A DNA stretch of 64,000 nucleotides, taken from positions 372,001-436,000 of the forward strand of contig CAVVWM010000003.1 in NCBI GenBank assembly GCA_963751955.1, written 5' to 3'. How positions within the stretch are numbered: the first letter of the stretch is position 1; each line of letters opens with the position of its first letter. The position numbers were made by a program, and so were the translations under genes. Below, in pieces: positions 1 through 8,184 of the stretch. This stretch comes from JABDIY01 sp963751955. Lineage in GTDB: Bacteria; Actinomycetota; Acidimicrobiia; Acidimicrobiales; SZUA-35. The notes below the pieces were generated by a model. The model had not been told where the DNA came from. It made no database searches and was given only the letters and a program-made list of their open reading frames with translations.

Positions 1-257
1 TGGTTCCACTGCCCAACTCCAACCTCGACTACATGAAGCTGACACTGGCGTTCATGACCAACCAGTACAACTGGGGGCAGGATCCCGAGATCCGCGCCTG
101 GCTGCTCGACAATAGGCTCGACGGGTTCTCAAAGATGGTTAGCGATATCGACGAGAACGATGAGGCCAAACGGGCGATTCTCCGCAAGCTGCGGGACAAC
201 TCGATGCCCGCCGCGATACGCCTGACCGAGTTGATCGCCGAAACCGAAGCGGCGTGA
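1..257 (+). CDS. C-terminal end of an unrecognised protein (5' end outside window)
   Basis: An open frame enters from the left edge and ends at a TGA at 255-257. The visible 85 residues are rich in charged and helical residues, with a Trp-Gly-Gln-Asp segment and a C-terminal helix ending in Glu-Thr-Glu-Ala-Ala. The first in-frame ATG is at 33, but the frame is open upstream of it, so this is probably the tail of a longer gene. I do not recognise the family. It lies upstream of the taurine aminotransferase on the same strand, separated by about 260 bases, so a shared role is possible but not shown. Confidence 0.5.
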   Translation, partial: VPLPNSNLDYMKLTLAFMTNQYNWGQDPEIRAWLLDNRLDGFSKMVSDIDENDEAKRAILRKLRDNSMPAAIRLTELIAETEAA

Positions 258-446
258 GGCAACTCAAAACGCCTCGGAGCAATCTCCAGCCCGCACAAGG
301 AAATCCTCGACAGCCTGTGCGACATCCGAATCCCGCTGAGCATGACACGCTCCGACGCAGAGACCATTGCCGCAATCGTCATTGGATCCCTCGACCAAGA
401 AGCGCCAGGACCCTTTTCAGTCGACAGTTAGACCGAACCTCGTGTA

Positions 447-463
447 AGTTAGAGCCACTAACT
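447..463. promoter_or_regulatory. Candidate operator, palindrome upstream of tpa
   Basis: AGTTAG and CTAACT form a perfect 6-bp inverted repeat around AGCCA. The 15-mer GTTAGAGCCACTAAC (448-462) recurs in front of xsc with 13 of 15 bases identical when both are read in the direction of their genes. This suggests a common repressor site, plausibly for the TetR protein at 4028-4588. Binding is inferred only from the shared palindrome. Confidence 0.45.
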
Positions 464-508
464 GAGGCTATGTCACATGCCGTATTCAACCTCAGCCCTC
501 AACGCCGT

Positions 509-513
509 GGAGG
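509..513 (+). promoter_or_regulatory. Ribosome binding site that fixes the tpa start
   Basis: GGAGG stands 8 bases before the ATG at 522. It favours that start over the in-frame ATG at 477, which has no comparable site. Confidence 0.6.
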
Positions 514-521
514 TGTATGCC

Positions 522-1907
522 ATGACCCTGATCGAGAACGCAGAGACAGCTCAACAAAGGGAACAGAAGGCCGAGGCGCAAGCGCACCTCCTTCCCCATT
601 TCACCAAAGGTGCGGCATGGCAGCACAAGAGCCTCGGTGTCATCGAACGCGGGCAGGGCTGCTACGTGTACGACACCCACGGACGCGAATATCTCGATGG
701 ACTTGCCGGATTGTTCTGCACCAACCTGGGCCACGGGCGGGTGGATCTGGTTAAGGCCGCAACCGAACAGATGAACAAGCTGGCGTTCTTCCCTACGTGG
801 GGTTGGGCCAATCCCCCCGCCATCGAAGCTGCGTCGATGATCGCTGAGGAAGCTCCAGGTGACCTGGGTGAGGTCTTCTTCGTGAACTCCGGCTCCGAAG
901 CTGTGGAGTCAGCGGTCAAGTTTGCCCGGAGCTACCACCTCAGCCGTGGCGAGGAGAGCCGCTACAAGGTCATTTCAAGGGAATGGTCCTACCACGGAAC
1001 AACTCTTGGCGGGCTGTCGATCACTGGTGTACCCAAGTTCAGGGAGCCGTTCAAGCCAATGCTCTGGGACGGAACCCGCCATGTGCGCAACACCTACGGT
1101 GACACCGCCGAAGAATTGGCATCAGCCAAGGCCTTCGAAGACATGATCCTTGCCGAGGGCCCCGAGACCGTCTCGGCGATCATCTGTGAACCGGTTCAGA
1201 ACGGACGCGGTGGTCTCGTTCCACCCGAGGGCTACTGGCCCGAGTTGCGGCGCATCGCCGACAAGTACGGCGTTCTCCTAATTGCCGATGAGGTCATTTG
1301 CGCCTTCGGCCGATTCGGTCACTTTTTCGCCTCGGAGCGTTTCGGCGTCGTCCCCGACATCATCACTTTTGCCAAGGGCGTCACCAGTGCCTATCAGCCC
1401 TTGGGTGGGATGGTTGTCCGTACGCCCCTCGTGCACAGCATCTGGGAGTCGCCGACAGGTGCGTATATGCATGGAGCCACCTTCGGCGGGCATCCGGTCG
1501 CAACGGCGGTCGCCGTCGCAAACATCTCGGCCATGCGGAGCGAAGGCATCATGGACCACGTACTCGACAACGAGGGCGGCTTCCGCCGGCGGATGGATGC
1601 GTTGCTAGCCGATCATCGTTGTCTCAGCGAGGTTCGAGGCCTTGGATACTTCTACGCGCTCGAACTTGTCGCCGATTCTGAAACGGGAACCGCGCTCTCG
1701 GACACCCAGCGAGCCGTGCTCCAGGGCGGTGGGCTCAACGGGATGCTGCGCGATGCCGGTCTCCTGATCCGCCCCGACGACCGGGGTGCCACGATGCTGG
1801 TCATCTCGCCACCGTTGATTGCTGATCACACGGTGCTGGACGACATTCAGGACCGCCTGAATGTTGTTCTGACCCAAATCGAGGAATGGCTGAGCAAGCA
1901 CAGCTGA
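522..1907 (+). CDS. tpa: Class III aminotransferase, probable taurine-pyruvate aminotransferase
   Basis: This is a cytoplasmic PLP enzyme of 461 residues, normal for class III aminotransferases. The PLP-phosphate region NSGSEAVE is near residue 122, the IADEV aspartate near 256, and the Schiff-base lysine in ITFAKG near 285. Members of this subgroup act on beta-alanine, omega-amino acids or taurine. The taurine assignment rests mainly on the neighbour xsc, which consumes sulfoacetaldehyde, the product of taurine transamination with pyruvate (alanine is the co-product). It converges with xsc. The start at 522 is chosen for its GGAGG site. A beta-alanine or other omega-amino acid transaminase is the main alternative. 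Confidence 0.72.
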   Translation: MTLIENAETAQQREQKAEAQAHLLPHFTKGAAWQHKSLGVIERGQGCYVYDTHGREYLDGLAGLFCTNLGHGRVDLVKAATEQMNKLAFFPTWGWANPPAIEAASMIAEEAPGDLGEVFFVNSGSEAVESAVKFARSYHLSRGEESRYKVISREWSYHGTTLGGLSITGVPKFREPFKPMLWDGTRHVRNTYGDTAEELASAKAFEDMILAEGPETVSAIICEPVQNGRGGLVPPEGYWPELRRIADKYGVLLIADEVICAFGRFGHFFASERFGVVPDIITFAKGVTSAYQPLGGMVVRTPLVHSIWESPTGAYMHGATFGGHPVATAVAVANISAMRSEGIMDHVLDNEGGFRRRMDALLADHRCLSEVRGLGYFYALELVADSETGTALSDTQRAVLQGGGLNGMLRDAGLLIRPDDRGATMLVISPPLIADHTVLDDIQDRLNVVLTQIEEWLSKHS

Positions 1908-2170
1908 CCACAGCGGCTCTGCCGCTTCAACCAACACGCGACGGTTCAGCTCGAATCCAGCCAAGATCGCGCTCTCCACTTCGGCCACCAAGTGATAGTT
2001 CGGATCGACTGCGGGAATGTGGGCGGTCAACGCGTCCAGCGAGTCGCTCTCAAATTCACATAGATCAAAGTTGACTCACTGTTGCCTCAGATCGATCGAT
2101 GGAAGCAGGCACTTGCATGCAGGCAATCGAGAGCCACCGAACCTGTGTGGAACGCCCCGGCTGGAGGCCT

Positions 2171-2206
2171 AGACATAGTCTTTGTACTAGACATAGTCTT
2201 TGTACT
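2171..2206. repeat. Perfect 18-bp tandem duplication across the xsc stop codon
   Basis: AGACATAGTCTTTGTACT occurs twice in direct succession (2171-2188 and 2189-2206). On the minus strand each copy encodes Tyr-Lys-Asp-Tyr-Val-stop, so the duplicated unit is the last five codons of xsc plus its stop. The protein is unchanged because the first stop is used; the second copy lies in the 3' untranslated region. Confidence 0.95.
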
Positions 2207-3953
2207 TGTCGAGGTGGCGAACCGGCTTGGAAAGGGCGTCCTTACGGAACGGGTCACCGAGCTCCTGCGTACACATGATCTCGATGACGGTGGTCTTGCC
2301 TTGGTTCATCTGAGCATTGATGGCATCGGTCAGGGCGGCACCGACGTTGTCGATTTCGTCGACTCGGATTCCTTCGGCACCCATGGCCTTGGCCATCTCG
2401 GCGTAGTTCTCGCCACCGTCCAGCTCACCTGCCACAAAACGACGCCCGTAGAAGTCCACTTGGTTCTTCTTCTCAGCACCCCACTGACGGTTGTGGAACA
2501 CGACGGCAGTGATGGGGATGTTGTGCCGAACTGCGGTCATGATCTCCACCATGCTCATCGCCCACGCTCCATCTCCGGCGTAGGAAACCGAAGGACGATC
2601 CATGGCGGCAGCCTTTGCTCCGATGGCACAGGGCAGCGCATACCCACAGTTGCCCCAACTCATGGCTGCAAAGAAGCTGCGCGGCTCCTCGAACCGCAGG
2701 TAACTGTTCGAAACCGAGTTGATATTGCCAATGTCGGTGCTCACCATGACTCGTCGGGGCATGGCTTTCTCGAGCTCGCGTAGTACCTGCCGTGGGTGCA
2801 GCCAGTCACCGGGCATCTCCTCAGCCTCGGCAATGGCCTCGAGGGAGAAGTCGTCCTTCTCGTGGATCCAGGAATCCAGTTCGGCCTCCCACGAATCCTT
2901 CTCGGCGTGCATGGCTGCCATACGTTCATCAGCGTTGGCGTCACACGTCAGCGTCCGATCCTGGAGTCGGTCGAGTAGCGCCTGAGCGGTCTGGGCGGCG
3001 TCACCGTTGATCCCAACACTGATCTTTTTGACGAGCCCCAACATCTTGTGATCGGCGTCGACCTGAATGATCTTGGCGTCCTTGGGCCAGTAGTCCATGT
3101 CGTGCTGAGGCAGTGTGCCGAAGGGGCCGAGACGGGTTCCCAACGCCAGAACAACGTCCGCCTTGTTGATCAGCTTCATCGCCGCTTTGGAACCTTGATA
3201 TCCCAAAGGCCCAGTCCATTGAGGATGAGATGCTGGGAAGCTGTCGTTGTGAAGATAGGTGTTTGCCACGGGGCACTTCAGCCGCTCTGCCAAGGCGATC
3301 GTCTCGGCCATCGCATCACCCATCACCACGCCACCCCCGCTGAGCAGCACGGGGAACTCGGCGTTGGCCAGCAAATCGGCGGCCTCATCAAGACTCTTGG
3401 AACCACCCGGCCCCCGGTCGACACGCATGGGGGTCGGGATCTCCACGTCGATGTCACCGTAGAAGCGGTCGCGAGGGATATTCAGCTGGGTGGGACCCAT
3501 TTCGCTGACAGCCCGGTCGAAGCAACGAGCGGTGAGTTCCGCCATACGATTCTCATTGTCGACCTGCCCCTGATACTTGGTGAACTCTTCGAACATCGGA
3601 AGCTGGTTCGCTTCTTGAAATCCCCCCAAACCGATGCCGCCCGAGCCGGTTTGTGGGGTCACGACGACCACCGGTGAGTGGGCCCAGAATGCAGCTGCGA
3701 TGGCCGTGACGCAGTTGGAAATACCGGGACCGTTTTGCCCGATCACAACGCCGTGACGTCCCGATACCCGCGCATAGCCGTCGGCCATGTGCGCCGCACC
3801 CTGTTCGTGAACGACTGGGATCAACCTGATTCCCGCTGGGGCGAAGATGTCCATCGCATCCATGAACGCACTGCCCATGATTCCGAACATGTCGGTCACG
3901 CCGTTGGCAACGAGGGTCTCTACGAACGCTTCACTGGGGCTCATGCGGGTCAT
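2187..3953 (-). CDS. xsc: Sulfoacetaldehyde acetyltransferase
   Basis: This thiamine-diphosphate enzyme of 588 residues converts sulfoacetaldehyde plus phosphate to acetyl phosphate and sulfite, the desulfonating step of taurine and isethionate breakdown. Visible features are the N-terminal pyrimidine-binding domain with the cofactor glutamate in VVHEQGAAHMADGYAR, the central domain, and a C-terminal Mg-ThDP motif beginning YAGDGAWAM and ending at VVFHNRQWG. Length and overall sequence match the Xsc family rather than acetolactate synthases. A second start at 3944 is possible; neither has a clear ribosome binding site, and a TATAGC element just upstream could give a leaderless message. It follows the TetR gene by 74 bases on the same strand. 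No phosphate acetyltransferase gene is present in the window. Confidence 0.9.
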   Translation of the reverse strand: MTRMSPSEAFVETLVANGVTDMFGIMGSAFMDAMDIFAPAGIRLIPVVHEQGAAHMADGYARVSGRHGVVIGQNGPGISNCVTAIAAAFWAHSPVVVVTPQTGSGGIGLGGFQEANQLPMFEEFTKYQGQVDNENRMAELTARCFDRAVSEMGPTQLNIPRDRFYGDIDVEIPTPMRVDRGPGGSKSLDEAADLLANAEFPVLLSGGGVVMGDAMAETIALAERLKCPVANTYLHNDSFPASHPQWTGPLGYQGSKAAMKLINKADVVLALGTRLGPFGTLPQHDMDYWPKDAKIIQVDADHKMLGLVKKISVGINGDAAQTAQALLDRLQDRTLTCDANADERMAAMHAEKDSWEAELDSWIHEKDDFSLEAIAEAEEMPGDWLHPRQVLRELEKAMPRRVMVSTDIGNINSVSNSYLRFEEPRSFFAAMSWGNCGYALPCAIGAKAAAMDRPSVSYAGDGAWAMSMVEIMTAVRHNIPITAVVFHNRQWGAEKKNQVDFYGRRFVAGELDGGENYAEMAKAMGAEGIRVDEIDNVGAALTDAINAQMNQGKTTVIEIMCTQELGDPFRKDALSKPVRHLDKYKDYV

Positions 3954-3955
3954 GG

Positions 3956-3970
3956 GTTAGAGGCTATAAC
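3956..3970. promoter_or_regulatory. Candidate operator at the xsc start
   Basis: GTTAGAGGCTATAAC is an imperfect palindrome ending 2 bases before the xsc ATG. Its reverse complement matches the motif upstream of tpa at 13 of 15 positions. It overlaps a possible -10 element (TATAGC on the minus strand), a position where a repressor could block transcription. This is inference from sequence only. Confidence 0.42.
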
Positions 3971-4027
3971 CGCTGACGCGGGCCGTCGAGCCGAACTGCC
4001 CAAAAGGCAATCCATGGCCCTCCCCAC

Positions 4028-4588
4028 CTACAGGCTCGAAATCCCGACGCACAACAGCTCAATCAGATGATCGAAGGTGTCGTCGAGGTCCTGTTCGAGC
4101 GGGTGCCCGTCGCCAGCTTCGAGGTGCGAGAAACCATGAAATGCACTTCGCAAGGTGCGTGCGACATGTACCCGGTCGTCGGCTGAGAGATCGAAGGCGA
4201 TGAGTGCCTGACTGAGTACGCCGACGATCCTGTTCACTGCCGCCTCCAACTCGTCGTCCCCGGCGCAGGGATATCGATCGGTCGCGGCGTAGAGACCCGG
4301 CAGATCTTTCACGGTTTGACGCCAAGCCAAACCCATTGCCCGCACGGCCTCATTGCCAGACACGCCCACGGCCGCATCGGCTAGACGCCCGAAAAGTTCA
4401 TCGCGACCCCTCAGCCCGAGTAGGCGGATGAGGTCGTCGTAACTGTCAACATGGCGATAGAGCGCTGGCTGGCTCGCACTGAGTTCTTTGGCAACCCGGG
4501 TCAGCGTTATCGAATCAAGGCCTTCGGCGTTGGCGATTCGCGCCGCCGTGTCCACCACGATGTCTGTTGTAATTGCCTCACGCGCCAT
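4028..4588 (-). CDS. TetR-family transcriptional regulator
   Basis: The protein has 186 residues with an N-terminal TetR helix-turn-helix (IANAEGLDSITLTRVAKEL, then ASQPALYRHVDSYDDL) and a helical ligand-binding C-terminal half. The frame extends to a GTG at 4648, but the ATG at 4588 places the first residue where TetR proteins normally begin, and GGGAG lies just before it at short spacing. The gene is directly upstream of xsc on the same strand, so it is the natural candidate to control xsc and tpa through the palindromes at 447-463 and 3956-3970. The effector is unknown. Confidence 0.85.
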   Translation of the reverse strand: MAREAITTDIVVDTAARIANAEGLDSITLTRVAKELSASQPALYRHVDSYDDLIRLLGLRGRDELFGRLADAAVGVSGNEAVRAMGLAWRQTVKDLPGLYAATDRYPCAGDDELEAAVNRIVGVLSQALIAFDLSADDRVHVARTLRSAFHGFSHLEAGDGHPLEQDLDDTFDHLIELLCVGISSL

Positions 4589-4937
4589 TTCTCCCAAGCG
4601 TAACTTCTCGCCATGAGCGACACGCTTTCTGGGGCCAAGTACTCCCACGGCCTACACCAATGGACGACGCTTCTGCGCAACAGTACGCACACCCAGTGCA
4701 CGGTTGTCCGTTTCCTTTGTCAACCCGTGGTGCTCAACTAAGGGTCGAGAGACCCACGAGAACTCGAACCAAGTCATTCGAGCTTAGGGAATCACGACGC
4801 ACGCTCATCGGCGGTGTCGGGTCGTTTGGCGGAACGGCTGCGACACCGCCGGAGCACAATGTCAGTTCATAACGTCAGGGTCAGTTGCGAAGCCTCAGGT
4901 CAGTTTCAAAGCGTCAGGTCAGTTTCAAAGCGTCAGG
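4589..4937. other. Intergenic region between TetR and Crp-like genes
   Basis: About 350 bases have no supported gene. The right-hand end is occupied by the 19-bp tandem repeats at 4861-4955. The rest shows nothing that I can identify beyond the presumed TetR promoter. Confidence 0.5.
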
Positions 4938-4955
4938 TCAGTTGCGAAGCGTCAG
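4861..4955. repeat. 19-bp tandem repeat, four clear units plus one decayed, at the 3' end of the crp-like gene
   Basis: Units at 4880-4898, 4899-4917, 4918-4936 and 4937-4955 follow GTCAGTT(T/G)C(A/G)AAGC(G/C)TCAG. A degenerate fifth unit is at 4861-4879. The innermost unit holds the last codons and TGA stop of the Crp-like gene (Leu-Thr-Leu-Arg-Asn-stop on the minus strand). The further copies lie beyond the stop, so the repeats have spread into the 3' untranslated region. Confidence 0.92.
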
Positions 4956-5591
4956 CTTCCGAAGCTCGTCAGGTCGATTGATTACGACGGATTTTCGTCC
5001 GGTCGTGATGATGCCACTCTCCCGTAGCTCACCGAGCGCGTTTGTGGTTCCCTCCCTCGACAGCCCTGCCCACTGACCGAGCTCAACCTGAGTGATCGGC
5101 ATTCGCAACCGCACGCCCGGGGTTGGCTCCTCACCGCTGCGGATCAAGAGCTCCATCAGGCGATCAGCGATACGTTCGGTGCTGTTCCGGTTTGCGACGT
5201 CGACAAACTGATCTGTGAGCTGACGCATCCTTGTGATCACGCGACCCAAGATGGCGATGACGAACTCAGGTTTGTTCGCCAAAACCTCACGAAACTGGGA
5301 AGCGGGAATCGTTCGAATTCGGCTTGCTTCGATGGTCACAGCAGTGGCACTGCGAGAAGCGCCGTCGATAACACCCAACTCACCCACAACCCCGTCAGTT
5401 GCGACCAGGTCAAGGAGTGCTGTTCTGCCGCCGGCGCTGGTGCGCTCTATCCGTAGGAGACCGGATTCGACCAGCAAGACCGAGTGGGAGTCGTCACCCT
5501 CGAAGAACAGATAACTTCCGCTGGGATACTTGCGAACGCTTCCCAGACCTCGCAGCGTCGTGAGAATCGGATCCGGTCCACGCATGAACAT
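4938..5591 (-). CDS. Crp/Fnr-family transcriptional regulator
   Basis: The 217-residue protein has an N-terminal cyclic-nucleotide-binding beta-roll. Its phosphate-binding cassette GELGVIDGASRSATAV resembles true cAMP binders. A winged helix follows, with QVELGQWAGLSREGTTNAL as the recognition region. It is a cytoplasmic DNA-binding regulator, probably nucleotide-responsive. No FNR-type cysteine cluster is present at the N-terminus. It lies between the TetR gene and the MFS gene, all on the minus strand, but gaps of about 75 and 350 bases leave operon membership open. The 3' end is embedded in a tandem repeat. Confidence 0.85.
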   Translation of the reverse strand: MFMRGPDPILTTLRGLGSVRKYPSGSYLFFEGDDSHSVLLVESGLLRIERTSAGGRTALLDLVATDGVVGELGVIDGASRSATAVTIEASRIRTIPASQFREVLANKPEFVIAILGRVITRMRQLTDQFVDVANRNSTERIADRLMELLIRSGEEPTPGVRLRMPITQVELGQWAGLSREGTTNALGELRESGIITTGRKSVVINRPDELRKLTLRN

Positions 5592-5666
5592 TCAAGCTAC
5601 AGGTTCGTGCATCTCCACGGTGGCAGGGCTCGGTGCACCCCCTTTGGCGAGCGTTGCGACTCTTAC

Positions 5667-6845
5667 TCAGACAAGGGCAGCCAATTGCTGATCGGCTCTG
5701 ATACGGGTTCGAAGATACACCGCCACGCCAGCACCGGCTGCGAGGCCGCAAGCGCAGAAGATCCACAGCGGGCGATAGCCGCCGTAGTCGACGATCAGGC
5801 TGCCGACGACCGGTCCTGAGCCAGCCCCAACGAACACGCCGATCTGGGTTAATCCGGTGGCAGCAGCCGGAGCGGAGGGGTTGTTCCTGATCACTGACAG
5901 GTTGAACAGGCCTGGCCATGCCCACCCTGCGGCGAAAGCCGGCACCACAGCGATCGCATACGTCAGCGGGGACGTGGTCGACATCAGCAGCAGGCCGGCT
6001 GCGCCGATCCCGAGCAGCCACACGAGCCTCTGGATGGGTAGGACCCCCCTCGTGTCAGCGGACCACCCTTGGTAGAGCCGGCTCATTATCCCCGCCGCCG
6101 ATCCAAGAGAGAGCAGCCAGCCGGCCAGCCCTTCCCCTATTCCGGCGTCGGTTGCGCCTGAGGTCAGCAAGCTCACCATTGCGCCGGCGGTAGTCGCTCC
6201 GAGAAAACCGACGCCTGCGTACAGCGCGAGAAGTCGAGTTGGCATATCAGGCCGCGCATCATTGGATCGCGCTGCTGCCAACTTCATGTTGTCGGCCTCC
6301 CCCATGGGTTGAAGAGCGATCGCCATCAACGTGACCATCGCTCCCGCCACATACGCCCAACGCCAGCCAGCTGTCAGGGCAATCGCCGGAACCGCAGCTC
6401 CACCCAGCAGGGCTGAACCCGGCATGCCGCTCTGTTTGACCGCCAGGGCCAGCCCGAGCCGTGCTTTGTGAACACGGTTGGCCAGAAGGAGATTGGCGGC
6501 GGGTTGATTCAGTGCGTTGACAAATCCAGAGAAGCCGATGAGGAGGAAGAAATGCCACGGCCGCTGCGCAAGACCTGCGATTGCAAACATTGCAAATGCG
6601 GTGCCGGTCAACCCAAAACGAAGGGAGCGACCAGGGCCAAGAATCTGAGCGAGCCGACCCATTGGAGCCGACGCGAAACCGGCAACGGCAAACGCCAGTC
6701 CAATGAACAACCCGACCATGGTTATGGAGTAGTCAAGATCGGCTCGTATCTGAACTGACAGTGCCCCGGTGAGAAAAGCGGGAAGTGCACTGCACATTGT
6801 TCCGAGACTCGCAGCTGCCCAGACCCGAACCTGCGGCGCCGCCAT
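5667..6845 (-). CDS. MFS transporter
   Basis: The 392-residue integral membrane protein has about twelve hydrophobic segments. A typical MFS loop follows helix 2 (GFASAPMGRLAQ) and a hydrophilic central loop lies around residues 195-205. The nearest recognisable class is the CynX/NimT or sugar/organic anion type, but the substrate cannot be read from sequence. Its location next to the taurine genes and a Crp-like regulator makes sulfonate uptake or sulfite export conceivable without proving it. It is divergent from the serine hydrolase gene, and the two starts are about 60 bases apart. Confidence 0.75.
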   Translation of the reverse strand: MAAPQVRVWAAASLGTMCSALPAFLTGALSVQIRADLDYSITMVGLFIGLAFAVAGFASAPMGRLAQILGPGRSLRFGLTGTAFAMFAIAGLAQRPWHFFLLIGFSGFVNALNQPAANLLLANRVHKARLGLALAVKQSGMPGSALLGGAAVPAIALTAGWRWAYVAGAMVTLMAIALQPMGEADNMKLAAARSNDARPDMPTRLLALYAGVGFLGATTAGAMVSLLTSGATDAGIGEGLAGWLLSLGSAAGIMSRLYQGWSADTRGVLPIQRLVWLLGIGAAGLLLMSTTSPLTYAIAVVPAFAAGWAWPGLFNLSVIRNNPSAPAAATGLTQIGVFVGAGSGPVVGSLIVDYGGYRPLWIFCACGLAAGAGVAVYLRTRIRADQQLAALV

Positions 6846-6904
6846 TTCGGCGGTTGGAGTCGCTTCGATCTGTTCAGTTTAGGACTCGCCCGTCACGCCT
6901 CGTA

Positions 6905-8122
6905 GTGTTTGCAAACGTGACACTCAACACCGATCTACTCTGTGCCGCCGACACGTTCATAAAGCGCAAATACATCGACGGGGGCGTTCTGCCAGGGTTC
7001 TCGTGGTCTGTGGTTCACAACGATGAAGTGGTACATACCGGCGCAACCAATTACGAACCTGGAGCGATCTTCCGGATCTACTCGATGACAAAGCCCATCA
7101 CATCAACAGCGATGCTCATGCTCATCGAACGTGGTGTGTGCAGGCTAAAGGATCCGGTCTCGGTGTGGCTTCCCGAGTGGAGCGATCTCACCGTCTACGT
7201 CGCCGGTCACGACGACTCGATGACTGTCGCGGCGCCCAATCGACCGATCACGATTCAGGATCTGCTCACGCACACAAGCGGTCTCACCTACGGCTGGATG
7301 TATGCCCATCCAGTCGATGCCGCCTACCGCAAACGAGGCATCGGCACACGCACGGTTTCTCTGGCTGAAACATGCTCTCGTGCAGCCGAAGTGCCGCTCA
7401 AGTTCTCACCCGGCACCGAGTGGCAGTATTCGATCTCTACAGACATCATCGGACATCTCGTTGAACTCATCTCAGGTTCCCCACTCGACCAATTCTTCGA
7501 CGACGAGATCCTTGGACCACTGGGGATGGTCGACACCGCCTTCTGGGTTGACGACGACAAGGCCGATCAACTGGTGCCGAACACCGCACGACCTGGGCAG
7601 AGCCCGTTCGGGATCCCCCCTGATGCTCGGTCGGCCGGCGTGGGCGATCTCCTCGTCATCGACGACAACAGCGCAGAGAGCGAGTACCGGACCAAGCCAG
7701 CTCTGCTCTCAGGTGGTGGTGGACTCACCTCGACCCTCAGTGACTATGTCCGGTTCTGTCGCATGATTTTGAATGGCGGCGAACTCGATGGCAAGCGGAT
7801 TCTCGGAAGCCGCACGTTGGCCTTCGCAGGACGCAACCATCTGCCAGGCGGTGCAACGCTCGCTGACATCGGTCCACCCATCGGAACCGAAACGAACCAC
7901 GAAGGTGTCGGTTTCGGGCTCGGTTTCAGCGTGGTCGTTGACCCTGCCGCCAACGGAGTGATCCAGAGCGTTGGCACGATGGCATGGGGTGGAGCAGCAT
8001 CCACTCTGTTCTGGATCGATCCTGTCGAGCACCTTGCAGTGGTCGGGATGACCCAGGTGATGCCCAGCTGGTCTACCAGTTTGCGTGATGAACTCCGACA
8101 GATCGTGTACGCGGCTTTGTGA
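6905..8122 (+). CDS. Beta-lactamase-related serine hydrolase (class C / CubicO type)
   Basis: This is a penicillin-binding-protein-like hydrolase of about 405 residues. The nucleophile motif SMTK is near residue 60, in the stretch IFRIYSMTKPI. A YSIS segment stands where the Tyr-x-Asn motif is expected, and a glycine-rich GVGFGLGFSV strand lies near the C-terminus. Relatives are esterases, 6-aminohexanoate-dimer hydrolases and D-aminopeptidases, so the substrate is open. GTG codons at 6905 and 6917 are both plausible starts. The longer frame beginning at 6785 would overlap the divergent MFS gene and is unlikely. No clear signal peptide is seen. Confidence 0.75.
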   Translation: MFANVTLNTDLLCAADTFIKRKYIDGGVLPGFSWSVVHNDEVVHTGATNYEPGAIFRIYSMTKPITSTAMLMLIERGVCRLKDPVSVWLPEWSDLTVYVAGHDDSMTVAAPNRPITIQDLLTHTSGLTYGWMYAHPVDAAYRKRGIGTRTVSLAETCSRAAEVPLKFSPGTEWQYSISTDIIGHLVELISGSPLDQFFDDEILGPLGMVDTAFWVDDDKADQLVPNTARPGQSPFGIPPDARSAGVGDLLVIDDNSAESEYRTKPALLSGGGGLTSTLSDYVRFCRMILNGGELDGKRILGSRTLAFAGRNHLPGGATLADIGPPIGTETNHEGVGFGLGFSVVVDPAANGVIQSVGTMAWGGAASTLFWIDPVEHLAVVGMTQVMPSWSTSLRDELRQIVYAAL

Positions 8123-8184
8123 ACCCTCTGGGAACAGTCGCTGAGCAGCCACGGCGGCGGCGTGGTCCGGCCTAGATTCGTAGA

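Larger units (their letters stand above)
258..521. other. Intergenic region upstream of the aminotransferase
   Basis: No convincing gene is seen here. The region holds the palindrome at 447-463 described separately and the ribosome binding site at 509-513. The open frame crossing it is out of phase with both neighbours and has no homology that I recognise. Confidence 0.5.

Noticed and set aside
2082..2783. 233-residue plus-strand frame
   Set aside because: Antisense to xsc.
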